64,000 nucleotides of DNA from Sipunculus nudus (lineage: Eukaryota > Annelida > Sipuncula > Golfingiida > Sipunculidae), in NCBI GenBank assembly GCA_026874595.1, contig CM049318.1, positions 17,468,241 through 17,532,240 of the forward strand, in the 5' to 3' direction. The position numbers were made by a program, and so were the translations under genes. Below are positions 39,907 to 51,533 of the stretch, in pieces. Each line of letters starts with the position of its first letter. Position 1 is the stretch's first letter. Below the pieces are notes generated by a model. It saw only the letters and a list, made by a program, of their open reading frames with translations, was not told the DNA's origin and made no database searches.

Positions 39907-42211
39907 CTTAAAATAAATATATACGTCAAAACATATATGGCTTATCTAAATAGCTATACACATGAGGAGTATGACTCCCGGTAGCCAGGTGGTTTGTGTA
40001 CCAATTTGCTGTGCTGGATCACGTGACGCTAAGGGACAGCAGCAGATGCCTTGCCAGAGTTTCTCCCAGGATCTCAACTGAGGATACCCAAGCGATAACC
40101 AAGCTTTCTTGTATTTGTCTTGCGCCATGTGTTGACAAACGACCAGAAACCTGGGACCAATAACTTCGCTGTTTTTTGAAAACCGTTCAATTAATACTCT
40201 TGATTTGCGTGCGCCCGAACTTTGTATAATAAAAATCATATCTCCAATGCGTTTTCAGATGGCTTTTGTTTTTCTATTGGGTAATTGTCCCGCCACCTAG
40301 CGTTAAAAAAGAACATAAATGCGCTCAGAGGTACTCCCATTATGGTGTATTCAGAATGCCAGTATTTATCCTCAGTGGGTATCACAACATGGCTTGTCCC
40401 CTTATGACAACCTCCGCGCAGGGTTAAGGTCTATATTGTTCATATGAATAAACCCTACTGGCAGTGACGGACTCAAGCATGTATGACTTGACATTTGACC
40501 CACTCGCCCACTCACTTGGATGATCAGTAAATGTAAGTTTACAACATGTGACTCTCGATCCCTTGGCACTCATGTCTTATGTCAGCATGCAAGTGTCGCT
40601 GCATTATGACCGTGCATCAACATATTCAAAATTTCTGGAAACAGTTGTATCAGGTAAACTATCGAAGGATGCACGTGCATAAGTATCTAATTATATTTAC
40701 AAAATATATAAAATGTTTCATGGACAAATACCCTTTGTTGGTTATATCTGGAATGGATGTTGTCGGGGCATACTCTCTATTTGCTCCATTTGTCTTATTT
40801 TTTTTTTTTGTAATTCACACTTCTAAGGTGAAATGGTTCGATTTCGGCGTTAAAGCATGCAGTTCGAATAAATGTGTGCATAAGAAAAAATATTTTGACT
40901 TTAATATACGGATGTCATGTGCGGAGAATGCACTTATGGGCGTGTCCTACAATCTGCAGGTGTGTATGGACTGAACTGAATCAGATATTTGTTATGTGTC
41001 GGCGGATGCCCTTTTTTTAAAGAATACTTTATTTATAAGCATAAAGTTTGGAGCGCGGAATATGGACCACGAACACCTTTTGCATCATTATATATAATGA
41101 AAAACTCAGTTTGGTTTAGAAAAGATGGGGTACATGGTAAAATACCGTATTCGTAGCGGTGCCTTTCACACAAACGCTCGCTTCACTCAGGTGGTCTTTT
41201 CATATGTAATTTGTCTCTTAGAAATTGCTATTTATTCAGAGTTTGCTTATATTAGACTAATTTCAAAGAAACCAGTTCTTACATGCCTTTTATTAAATTA
41301 TCCTAACTTTTCTAGTTATCGTACAGCTCAAGAGGTGGCGCATGTGTAATTGAAACACCGTATCTCCTTCAAATGTGTTAATGACGCACGGAAGTTCTGG
41401 TTGATAACGACGGATTTTGTTTCCGATTAGGCATATTGTTTATGACAGGTTTAAGGCCTTTTTATTTTAATTCCATTCAATAGATCCTACATACACAAGA
41501 TTTTACTCAATAATACCTATTGTTTCTCTAGACTGAATATATGTTTTCCAATGAACGTGTAGATTTCAGAAGATATACCAGACAATCTTGTGGTGTTCTT
41601 TGATTGATCTTTTCACAGTAAGTGTATTTCGGTTAAAAGTGTGTCACTTGTTATCTCTGCGTGGGGCTGTGTGGCTGAGTTTATGGCATCATGGAACTAT
41701 GCTCCAATCAACGATAATTATTTGTCCGGGTATGAACATACATAAATTTACCCCATGATGAAAGCTAGGGTTCATACTGCAGAAGAAAACGCCGTAAGGA
41801 TACCAGATATATAAACCCTGTAGTTGTTAACTTTTATAGTGTTGTGTTTACTTACATGCACGGTCTTCAGTTTATTGTGGGAGATATTTGATCTTTTGAT
41901 ATATTGCCACTATATCAACAAGTAACAGGACTACCCTGGCAATACGATCATCTCGGCATATATGTCCGCATCCCAAATAAGGGGGGGGGGGGGGCAATGT
42001 AATTCTCTCATCCCCCGCTATTCAGGGAAAAATATTTATACATTGGAAATGAAATACTTTACCTTTCCACGCCTGGGAATCATACAGCTGATAATAAATG
42101 ACCATCTGACTGACAACCATTTTGTGGTGGATCACAGGTGATTGGGCCACGCGTCAGCCAGGTTTCATTTATTTTGGCTTTAGATTTGAAGTTAAAATTA
42201 AAAGCGCTTAC
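39907..42211. other. FN3 gene intron 4
   Basis: Open frames of 74-131 codons lie here (for example 39,946-40,239 on - and 40,579-40,974 on +) without recognisable motifs or consistent splice sites. A poly-G run occurs at 41,982-41,994. No clear mobile element was found. Confidence 0.5.
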
Positions 42212-42333
42212 CAATATGGGGCAGCCGAACAGGTGGCCTTTCGGTTTCCAAGAGACTTGTATATAGCAGGTCCCGTTCTCGTCTTTTTTCGGTATCATCT
42301 TTAGATCCCAAACCTTGATTCTCTGAATCGGTG
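42212..42333 (-). CDS. FN3 gene exon 4 (first half of FN3 domain 2)
   Basis: Acceptor TTTGCCGTTTTTCAG, donor ATTG|GTAAGC, 122 bp, phase 1 in and phase 0 out. It encodes PIQRIKVWDLKMIPKKDE then NGTCYIQVSWKPKGHLFGC. The V-S-W-x-P core marks the FN3 B-C strands; the two cysteines 13 residues apart are unusual for FN3 and could form a disulfide. NGT is a possible glycosylation site. Confidence 0.85.
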
Positions 42334-42344
42334 CTGAAAAACGG

Positions 42345-43060
42345 CAAAGTAACCTTCATATCACAGCTGCAGAACGACTAACATAACATTATAAATACCA
42401 CAGCTATGCAACGACTTACATAACGTAACTGATACCACAGCTTCGCATTACACAAGGTTTCGATTTCACAATTGTGCAACGACTAACATAACGTTACTGA
42501 TATCTCAGCTCCACATTAACATGGGTAACGTTATCGGTATCACAGCTGTGCAACGACTTATATATCGTTACCGATATCACAGCTCTATGTTCACAAGGGT
42601 AACTTTATCAAGTTGTGCAACGACTAACATAACGTAACCGATATCACAGCTCCATATTCACAAGGGAAGCGTTATCGATACCAGAGTTGTGCAACGACTA
42701 CCATAACGTAACCGATATCACAGCTTCTCATTAAGAAAGGTAACGTTATAGATATCACAGCTGTGCAACGACTACCAAAACTTTACTAGTATCACAGCTC
42801 CGCATTAACAAGGCTAACGTTATCTGTATCACAACTGTGCAATGCCAAGACAAACATTAATATGAAAGCTTCACCACAATAAGGAGACCTTTACCGTGAT
42901 CACGTTTGAACTATGCAGATGCCATCCATATCACAGTTACAAAACGACATAGATATCGTTATTGTTATCTTACAGCCGCAGTGACAACGATATCGTAAAC
43001 GATATCACAGCTGTACAGCGAGTAGCATATCATTATCGATAATGCAGCTGGGAAGCATCA
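42345..43060. repeat. 73-bp intronic minisatellite
   Basis: GCAACGAC recurs at 42,408, 42,477, 42,550, 42,617, 42,691 and 42,765, with a relic near 42,837, a spacing of 67-74 bp. Each unit carries TAACGTTAYCGATATCACAG and ATATCACAGCTCC(A/G)CATTAA. Degenerate units continue to about 43,060. It lies in intron 3 of the FN3 gene, starting just upstream of exon 4. Confidence 0.88.
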
Positions 43061-43895
43061 AAACTAATATTCATAAGTCACGTTTACCAGAACTTCTCAG
43101 TCATACATAGCCCGGCGACAGAAGAGTTGTCCGAGTTTTCCTTTTATGAAATAGAATTGCGAATGTAGCAAAAACAATACGAGTGCGTACTTCATTCCAG
43201 AAGTGAAACTTGTTCAAGGTGAGAGGAAGAATGGAATAGAATTCCAAAATTTCAAGAGCATATTCCACGCGTATTAACTGAATACGATATCAAATTTCGC
43301 TTTTACCCTCCATATCTTATTCACCCCCTATCTTTCGCGATTCGAAACCATAAACTGCAACTTGGCCGCAGTATGATAAATATTAAATAATAAATAAATA
43401 CCATCAGTTTTCTATCGTTTGTAACAATTAAACCGGACACGTGTTTGGGTAAAAAAACTATTTAAGATCAAATCAAGAATTAGGAAAATATTAAAAGGGA
43501 TTGCAAAACGCACTTATACCATTAATTTTAAAAATACATTTCAAGTTGCTTAGTTAGAGCGCAATGAACAATAAACAATATACAGCGGTTCTGATGGACA
43601 TAGAAAGAATCCGTAGCTATGAATATTCCGTATGATAACTAATTCCATCTTGCTGGTACATATATTAATGTTTTAAAGTGTGTACATAAATAAAGAATAC
43701 TTCCATTAATACTTATATATCAGCAATTTACAGGGTTTTTTTTCAATAGATTATATACAGAAGAGCTTTGTTTTATATCCCAGTATTATTAAATGCTGGC
43801 CCTACATATGGCTTCTGGCTGCCTAAAATTGGCACTAATGCGACCATGAACAGCAGAGGACCAAAACATTGCAAATGGGATACTTAACCGCTTAC
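43061..43895. other. Remainder of FN3 gene intron 3
   Basis: AT-rich sequence with no repeat or coding signal that I can support. Confidence 0.5.
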
Positions 43896-44160
43896 CCAGA
43901 CTACCAGTTAGTGTTGCGACCGGTTCAGAGATGGCGCCTCTGTTCACCTCCTGTAGAATCGTTGGGGGCAAAGTCGGCTGTGGCCTGTATCTGTTCAAGC
44001 GGTTTTGGCCCCAGTTAGGAGATCGGGTTGTGGGTTTTCTCGTGGGCCACACTTTCCTTCTGGAATAACCCGACATCCAAACCAAAATGTCCGTACAGGG
44101 TGGCAGGTTTTTCACCGCAAAGATAAGATAGCCATATCTTAGAGGTACATCTGCGGGAAC
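43896..44160 (-). CDS. FN3 gene exon 3 (second half of FN3 domain 1 and linker)
   Basis: Acceptor TGTAACTTCCAG, donor CTGG|GTAAGC, 265 bp, phase 0 in and phase 1 out. It encodes VPADVPLRYGYLIFAVKNL then PPCTDILVWMSGYSRR, the E-F-G strands of FN3 domain 1. It is followed by an Arg/Pro/Asn-rich linker (KPTTRSPNWGQNRLNRYRPQ) of about 40 residues that looks flexible and basic. The basic linker could be a protease site or a binding surface; this is inference. Confidence 0.83.
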
Positions 44161-44204
44161 CTGGAAGTTACATGATAATTCTAATGCACCAGTAATTCAC
44201 TAGT

Positions 44205-44660
44205 CAGTGAAACCTTGGTACATACCTAGTATCACTATAAGTGAAGTAATCCCAAGTAGGCCCAATGTAGGTAACTGGTGTAACTCTAAGTAAAGAAAAC
44301 CAAGGTAGGCCCTGGTATTCCCCTAGTCTGTTTTCGAGTACATCAAACCCATGTAGGTCCAGATACCTAACTAGATTAACTATAAGTAAGGAAAACCAAG
44401 GTAGGTCCAAGGTACGTAATTAGTGCATCTATAAGTATAGTAAACCCAGGATTTTCACAGGAACGTAACTATTGGAACTGTAAGTAAAGTTACCCCTGCA
44501 TGATAGTTCCCAGGTACGATACAAGTCTACTTCTGGGTACATTAAACCCAAGTAGGTCCAGGTACGTAAATAGTGTAACTATAAGTAAAACAAACCAAGG
44601 TAGGACACAGGTACGTAACTGGTGTAACTGTAGGAATAGTAAACCCAGATGGGTCACGGG
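44205..44660. repeat. 48-bp intronic minisatellite
   Basis: Units marked by AAGGTAGGTCCAGGTACGTA and GTGTAACTATAAGTAAAG recur at about 48-50 bp (44,254; 44,302; 44,352; 44,400 and on). The array begins about 45 bp upstream of the exon 3 acceptor, in intron 2 of the FN3 gene. Confidence 0.88.
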
Positions 44661-44780
44661 CAGGGGCGTACAGCCAGCGGGGGGGGGGGGGGGGGCAGGG
44701 GGCCACAGGAGGCCAAAGTTTTTTTTAATTGTGGTTTCGGGCTTGGTCCAAAAAAGCGTTATCCTATCCTCTTTTCGCCC
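44655..44780. mobile_element. Possible transposon end with GGGGCGTA and poly-G
   Basis: CAGGGGCGTACAGCCAGCGG followed by a G run resembles the GGCGTAGCCAGGGGG signature often seen at the ends of invertebrate repeats. No partner end or target duplication was identified. Confidence 0.3.
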
Positions 44781-45694
44781 CGGTTCCTTAATGACCAGTC
44801 TCTCCGTAGATTGTCGTCTGGGCGTTGCCCTCGGAAGTAATTCCTTTCATTTCAAAGGCACACTTAATCTTTCTTGTGCATTAAACGAATACTCAGCTTA
44901 TGCCAACATTATGTCATTCACTAAAAATTCGTGCTAATGCGAGTTTAACTTAGCCATGACAACATGACACTCAGGCCTTCTGAAATAAACTGATAGGGCC
45001 TGGAGTCATGATGGCAGTCACAACAGAACGCCCATTCTAAGGGTCGGATCAAAATATTTCCTGTCTAGTATTATTTGGCATCACAGGCTTATAAAGTCGT
45101 ATTATATGTGCTTAACATCGTAAAAAAAAATGTTGTTACACAAAAATAATTACATTTATTACCTTCTTTCATCACTGTGGCACCGATTCACGTAAAGCGG
45201 TACTTCTCATTCAAAAGTGAAGGTGTCATGGCGCGGTCGTATATGTAAACTTGGAAGTCGGAAGCCGGACGCCGGAAACCAAGGAATCGTTTTATAAATA
45301 ATGCAGTTTAAAGCATATACAACATGCTAACGCTTCAATACCGTATTGTTTTTTTTCCACCGATAGAATAAGATCTTTATTATCATTCTGTGAAGAATAA
45401 TAGTTATCCATTCTTTAATCTGAACGTTATTGACGATTTTGTGCTCGGAAGCAATCTCGGAAGTCAGTCAGAAGTGCTGGGATGTTATCCAATGTGTATA
45501 ACTCGGAAGTCACAGAGACGCACTGGTTAACTTGTGGTCAGTTAAGAGCCACAGCCCAAATGCAGTTTCATTATAATTATAGTTGCATGCATATATTAAA
45601 ATAGCTTATGCATGATTCTGCTTTTAATGCGTGAATAACACAAAACATGATACATAATCGGAAAACTATAAGTTCTTAATTTTTTATTTGTAAA

Positions 45695-45698
<4 letters not shown>

Positions 45699-45737
<39 letters not shown>
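45699..45737. repeat. (TA)n microsatellite
   Basis: About 38 bp of TA repeats inside the 3.7-kb inverted-repeat element. Confidence 0.95.
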
Positions 45738-45743
<6 letters not shown>

Positions 45744-47621
45744 TGTGATGGTATTTTCACGTTATATATTTCACCCTATCTAGGGCTATGTTTTGTGAAA
45801 ATTATTTGTATTAACATGGGGATGGTATGGGAAGGGGTTAATTTTTAAAATATGTAATGTAAAGAGGACATTTTGAGGCACCTTAAACGAAAGATTATGA
45901 AGATTTTCTGTTCCGCAACTATGTATTGGAACAATGTATTCAAACTGCAGGTTGTTGGGCTTTAATTTTTATATTTCTATAACATTATGGTATAAATTGG
46001 AAAGTCCAAATATTCAAAAGTTCGTAACATGTTAATGTCAATGATGAAATGCGCGTCTATACATTTATAACTTGCAAAATGTCACTACTAGTATTTAAAT
46101 GTAGTACTCGTTGTAAAATAATTGATATGTTAAAGTCTTATGACAATCTTTGCATTTTACCGACTTTTGTGATCTGAGAGCGCACATGCAGACTCGGACA
46201 GCAGATCACAGTGCGTGAGTCTGAGTATCAGCCGAGGAGCCGTGATATTTTTCACGGTCGATCCCACCCCGAGCTTAGCTCTGTGGGGAGACCGTGTATG
46301 ACTCAAACGGTACTGCGATGGGGGGGGGGGGGGATGGGGATTCCTCGGTGTTAAGCTTGCGCCCTCTATGGATGCACCACTGAATAATAAATATGGTATA
46401 ATAAACCCTAATACGGCATTAAAAAATACAGTTATAAATTACGATGTCATTCAAAATAAAAACAGTAATATATTTTCCAAACGTTGAACAAATATGAAAA
46501 TTCAATATATCCCAGTAGGTCATCGCTGGAAAAAATATACATGTATCATATACAAAACGAAATGTCCTTCAATATGTTAGAGTTCTACGATATTTAAACA
46601 AAAAGTTAAAATATATCTTAGAAAAGGGATACAACAGTCCAGGTAATATATAACATACTAATACATGTGTGATTATAAAATCCTATCGATTTGTATATTT
46701 AAGCAAATCATTTTTTTAAAACTAAAATCAATTCTTTTTCAAGTTTTAACTCTTTCTTTCAAACTTTTTCAGTCTTGATATTTACATATTAAAATTCACT
46801 CCTGATGTTTCAACATCACATTTCAACTTCAAATAAATGGATATTTAATAATATTTTAAAGTATATTTGCAACTGATTTCACTCTCATACGTTATAATAT
46901 GTGCATGATAAGGGCATGTAAACAGAATGTGCTCCCTTCAACTTCGGATTACTGTATAAGATAACAAGGATCTCGATAAAAAATTACAATTTTGAATGTA
47001 AAATCTTTAATAAATAACCATATAGAATCTTTATCGACACGTAAGACATCTGGGGCTTCAAGTAAAAGTCTGTCTAGAGGTGACCTGGTGTCTTAAAGAT
47101 GCTACGGGATATAGGCATTTTTATTGAACCTGTTGCTCATCTTTATGATTCATTCCTTGAAATTCCACATAAAAATGATGACACCATGCAATAATGGAAC
47201 CAAACCGGATTGATAAATCAAGTAAGATATTTCCCGCTAAGATAAATATTTCAATTAAAAATATTAAATATTCCCATTCTACTTTTGCTGTAAAGTAATT
47301 TTTTATCTTTATATAAAAATATATGCATCTGAATATTCCGTGTATACTCACTATTTTTATTTGATTCTTATATTTTTATGCTCAGAAACAAAATTAACCG
47401 GACTATAATCGGAATTCTCGATACAGAAGTACCGTGCGCTTTCGGACCTCCTTCTCTCCGGACTTAATAGTTGCTTGTATCAGGTTCTATAATTAAACAG
47501 AATTTATTACATCTTTAACATTTGCTCTGTAACAATTTATTTTTAAACATTTACTGAAATTTTTTTGGCTATGCAAAATGTTTTGTTTGATGTTTTATTG
47601 ATTTTTTAGTTGACGTATTTT

Positions 47622-47623
<2 letters not shown>

Positions 47624-47682
<59 letters not shown>
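47624..47682. repeat. (TA)n microsatellite
   Basis: About 58 bp of uninterrupted TA repeats. Confidence 0.95.
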
Positions 47683-47686
<4 letters not shown>

Positions 47687-48067
47687 ATAAATGTTTGTGT
47701 CCTGTGGTTTTGCAAATTTTCAGAACATTAATTTGATGAATATTGTACCTAACTGCATAAAAGATATCGATTATATATTGAATCGTTCTGCAAAAACAGA
47801 AACTATTGTTTTTTATATGATTGTAAAATGTTACAATCGGGATCATATCTATTTACACATGTATTGTGTATTTTTTTCTGTCAAGGTATTGTTAATGTTT
47901 GTGTTTATTTTTAAATTTGCAGGATACGTCTGATGAAATCAGTAGCAAACAAATTTTTGTAAAGCATCATGTATATTATGCTATTTTGGCAAAATTTCAA
48001 AAAATGAATGAAACAGGTTCTATTTACAGCAGAAACATATAGGGGAAAATATCAAATTGCAATGTGA

Positions 48068-48068
<1 letters not shown>

Positions 48069-48119
<51 letters not shown>

Positions 48120-48136
48120 AACATATATATATATAT

Positions 48137-48177
<41 letters not shown>

Positions 48178-48183
48178 TATATA
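48069..48183. repeat. (TA)n microsatellite with CATA interruptions
   Basis: TA repeats interrupted by ACAAACATA, ACATACATA and ACATA units. The frames through it are IY repeats. Confidence 0.95.
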
Positions 48184-49448
48184 AATAAAAGTGTGCAACC
48201 TGACCATGAAATGTAAAATATAATTTGGCATAAAGAGTATTACATAATAGATAAGAGTTTAAGGGATTCATAATCATGATTAAATTTTTTGGTCAATGGA
48301 AGAGGAAAAGGTTTTTCAATTGATACATGATAAATAAAATGTTTTGTTCGAAACACCCTCGTTAAAACATTTACCGGACGTTTTGTGGTTCTGTCAAATT
48401 ATCTGTTTAAGTCTCTATGATATTATCAGGGTAATTTTTTTAATATTATCAAATCTTTATTTTTTTTTCATGTTTCCACAAACAAAAAAAACGGTAACAG
48501 CGAAAATATTGATGAGTAATTATATAATCTTGTTTTACAAAATGAAATAAAATATCAATATAATATATTATAAAAAACAGCATAATTAATGTTACAAAAC
48601 AAACTGAGTTTATGAAAAATATGTGATATTGAAGAAACTGAAAATGCTTGACACGTTTGCTGACGACATGATGACCAGTGCATTAGCCATTACTGGCTTC
48701 CGAGTTTTACACGTTATTTGGACCATAACCGGGCATTACCGAGCAAGAAATAGTCTATAACTTCGGATGGATAACTTTGATTTTTTACATAATGATAGAA
48801 AAGATCTTATTCTATCAATAAAAATGAAATGGTACTTTCTATTGATGTAGTAACATTTTAATTATGCTTCGAACATTGCTTAATTTAAAAAAAAAATCCT
48901 TGCTTCCGACTTCGGACTTCCGAGTTTTACACATAGCCGTTTGGAAATCCCCTACCGGAAGTTATGATTCTCCCGCTGACAGACGTAAAGACGAGTTTTT
49001 CGAGTAAAACCAGCCTCGGTATTAAAAACTGCTGCACGAATACACGTAAGTAAACCGTGGATGTAATAATTATTATTTTCCCCAACAGAATAACGTTACT
49101 TTTTGTCTTAACTCAGGAAAATGGCAGTTCGAGAAGTAGATGAAAATGAAAAAGTAGTGTCAGAAATGGCGTGCACATCTGCACATACTAGAATTGATGC
49201 GAACCCAATAGCTTGTACTGTCACCCCATCGTCTCCAGTTCATCTAAAATCGACGTTTGGGGTGACAAGCTGTCGCTAAGTTTAACTCGTACCATGAAAA
49301 TCCCCTATCGAGTTTTTTTTTTCCGTCGGTCTTTACAATTGTTGACAGTTATCTGGCATTTACCCGGTTTTTTTTTTCTACCATGGGTTATTATATAGAT
49401 AGATTTATATATATATCACAAGAAAATAACTAGCAACTTCAACTCTAC

Positions 49449-49651
49449 CTCAACCGTTCGCTCCATAGCGACTCTATTGTCGATGAACTTGCAATGGACA
49501 GTGTAGTACCAATGTTCGTCCGTGGTGGCGCCAGTAGGCTGGTTCCATTTGACCTGTATGCTAGTACTGGTGAGCGTGGACGCCGTGACCCCTGTAATGT
49601 TGAGGACCTGCTCCTCGGGGGGCATGGTTGCCATGGTTGTGGTAGAGGTAC
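49449..49651 (-). CDS. FN3 gene exon 2 (first half of FN3 domain 1)
   Basis: Acceptor TTAAATAAATTACAG, donor GAG|GTAGAG, 203 bp, phase 1 in and phase 0 out. It encodes MPPEEQVLNITGVTASTLTS followed by SIQVKWNQPTGATTDEHWYY. The V-x-W-x-x-P motif and following Y-x-V strand identify the A-C' strands of an FN3 domain. NIT is a glycosylation sequon. Confidence 0.88.
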
Positions 49652-49826
49652 CTGTAATTTATTTAACTCTCGATTTTAATGTTTATGAAGTTAACATTTT
49701 GAATATTTTATATTTAATGTCCATTTTCATTTACGAGAAATTTTGTAACTTAGGCCTACAATAAATACATGCGCATTAAAAGCATTTTATATTCCCTTTA
49801 AGAAGTGCTATTATATGGTTTTCTTA

Positions 49827-50411
49827 AGCCGTGGTCCCAACCCGCCGGACCTGCAAGTGCGTGCCGTCAACTTTCAAAAACGTGGGCAAAACGTGGGGAT
49901 CCGCACGTGGTGAGCACCGCCTCAGTACAGATTTGGGAGCACGCAGACACGCCGTACCACTTTTAGTGCACGAGGAACTTTAGCTGTATTCGGTCTGCGA
50001 TCGGGCTATGGATTCAGCCCAGCATCGGACGGAAAAACTCATGGTCATCGCACTTGCACGCACTTACCACATGCGAGGGAGTAAGGACACCGTAAGTGAG
50101 CAATACGTATAAGTGCGGCCTCCATACGATAATCGCAATCGCACGGAGATCCTATGTTACAAGCACGTTTTAAGCACGTAAACTCACCACGTGCGCAGCG
50201 TACGATGCACGTAACCTTGCTCCTTGGCCACGTACTTTACAGCTTGCGCAACCGTGCGAGTGACGTGCGATAACGCACTCACTCCCTACTCTTGCCACTC
50301 CCTACCTACTGTTGCTACTCCCTCCCCAAGTTTTCAAAAACACTTGGCGGGAGTGGCCTCCCCAAAAAACGTACGGACTAAAAACAAACACGGTTGGTTG
50401 TAACCGGGGCT
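49827..50411. mobile_element. 585-bp PIF/Harbinger-like MITE with TTA target duplication
   Basis: The left end starts AGCCGTGGTCCCAACCCGCC. The right end, read in reverse, starts AGCCCCGGTTACAACCAACC. Both ends are flanked by TTA (49,824-49,826 and 50,412-50,414), the TWA-type duplication of the PIF/Harbinger superfamily. The interior is GC-rich relative to its surroundings with many GCACGTG-like motifs. No transposase frame. It lies in intron 1 of the FN3 gene. Confidence 0.65.
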
Positions 50412-50610
50412 TTAGCCAGAATCGCGATAAAGCATAGCGGGTCCTTTGGAAACATTTATTCTATGTAAGGAAAAGGTCGTTGTGTTATAATAATAATAAT
50501 AATGAATATAATTATAAGTATAATAATTATTATTTTCATTATTATTATTATCATAAAATAATTAACAAAAAATAATGTGACCTTAGCGAACAAAAACCTA
50601 AAAAATTTAA

Positions 50611-51468
50611 TATACATCGGATGGCCCAATAAAAAACGCTCCGAACTTTAGACCTTAAAATCTGAACAACTGCTAGATAAAAATTGATGAAATTTTACCT
50701 GCATATTGAACATTATATTTATCATAACTGCTGCTAATTGCCTGGCTCTGACTGAAAACGGTTAGTGCACTAGACTAATTACAGTATCTGAAATCCAAAT
50801 TTGCAATTCCAGAATCTGCACTCTGTAGGTTAAGTGGCTGACGCTTGACTGACAGGTGACAGGCTATTAACACTTGCATGCAGTCGCTTGGATTGTCTGT
50901 GTAGTCTTTTCTATTATACGGTGTCAGCAGCTTCAGGAAGGAAGTTTTGTCAAATATTCCTTGCAAGTTGTGTGGAATATATAATGATAGCTTGTATATT
51001 GCACATACACCTGGAACGTTATCTGGTAGCTCTATCCACACGTAATTATAGTTGTCACCCGGCAAAGTTTTATTCAGATAATAGTGTAATGACATTACGG
51101 TATTGTATTGTAGGTAGGAATAGTGTTTCTGGTTAAATTCCAAGAACTCTAGTCGTCATCTTTAATGAGAACCCTTTCTCGATTGTTTGAGTTAATAGAT
51201 CGCAAGTTGTACGGTCCAAGAAGATAGAGGCCCCATTGACCACTATACACCTAAGCGAATGTGTGTCGGTTTATACCACATGCCGGAATTACAATTTTGG
51301 ACTTCAGATTTCCTCATTTATTTTGTGTACATACCCTTTAAGTAGGGACAAGTAATTCGCAGCTTTCTTTCAAAACATGATTTTCTATATGCACATAAAA
51401 GTTTTATGAAGTTCCAATGAAGAGTTGTTGAGATATCCAGACCTAAAGGTCTTTTTTTGGGCCACCCG

Positions 51469-51474
<6 letters not shown>
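50611..51474. mobile_element. Mariner-like TIR pair, 864 bp
   Basis: The left end reads ATCGGATGGCCCAATAAAAA. The right end in reverse reads ATCGGGTGGCCCAAAAAAAG. Further in, TAGACCTTAAAATCTGAACA on the left corresponds to TAGGTCTGGATATCTCAACA on the right, about 75 bp of imperfect inverted repeat. A GGCCCA core near the tip is typical of mariner-type elements. A canonical mariner transposase is not present; an unrelated-looking frame is found instead. Confidence 0.55.
50775..51155 (-). CDS. Open frame inside the mariner-like element, function unknown
   Basis: The frame is open from just after a TGA at 51,156 to TAG at 50,775, about 126 codons, with no ATG near the start. It reads like ordinary protein (SLHYYLNKTLPGDNYNYVW, then DCMQVLIACHLSVKR). 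I do not recognise it and see no mariner catalytic motif. An AG at its 5' side (GACGACTAG) could be a splice acceptor. It may be a captured exon, a decayed transposase end or chance. Confidence 0.3.
   Translation of the reverse strand, partial: RLEFLEFNQKHYSYLQYNTVMSLHYYLNKTLPGDNYNYVWIELPDNVPGVCAIYKLSLYIPHNLQGIFDKTSFLKLLTPYNRKDYTDNPSDCMQVLIACHLSVKRQPLNLQSADSGIANLDFRYCN

Positions 51475-51530
<56 letters not shown>
51474..51530. repeat. (TA)n microsatellite
   Basis: An uninterrupted TA run starting at the right tip of the mariner-like element; insertion at TA-rich DNA is expected for a family that targets TA. Confidence 0.95.

Positions 51531-51533
<3 letters not shown>

Larger units (their letters stand above)
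45235..48945. mobile_element. 3.7-kb element bounded by long imperfect inverted repeats
   Basis: Arms of about 290 bp at 45,235-45,520 and 48,650-48,945 are inverted copies. The reverse complement of 45,367-45,415 reads GGATAACTATTATTCTTCAC then GATCTTATTCTATC, matching GGATAACTTTGATTTTTTAC and GATCTTATTCTATC at 48,767-48,818. GACTTCCGAGTTATACACAT (reverse of 45,490-45,510) matches GACTTCCGAGTTTTACACAT at 48,909. The interior has (TA)n runs and no transposase-like frame. It sits in intron 2 of the FN3 gene. A foldback or non-autonomous DNA element is likely. Confidence 0.6.

Noticed and set aside
39946-40239. 97-codon frame on the - strand just upstream of FN3 exon 5
   Set aside because: No motif, and the exon 4 to exon 5 phase join works without it.
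40579-40974. 131-codon frame on the + strand within FN3 intron 4
   Set aside because: Contains a poly-T/phenylalanine run, no domain and no splice support.
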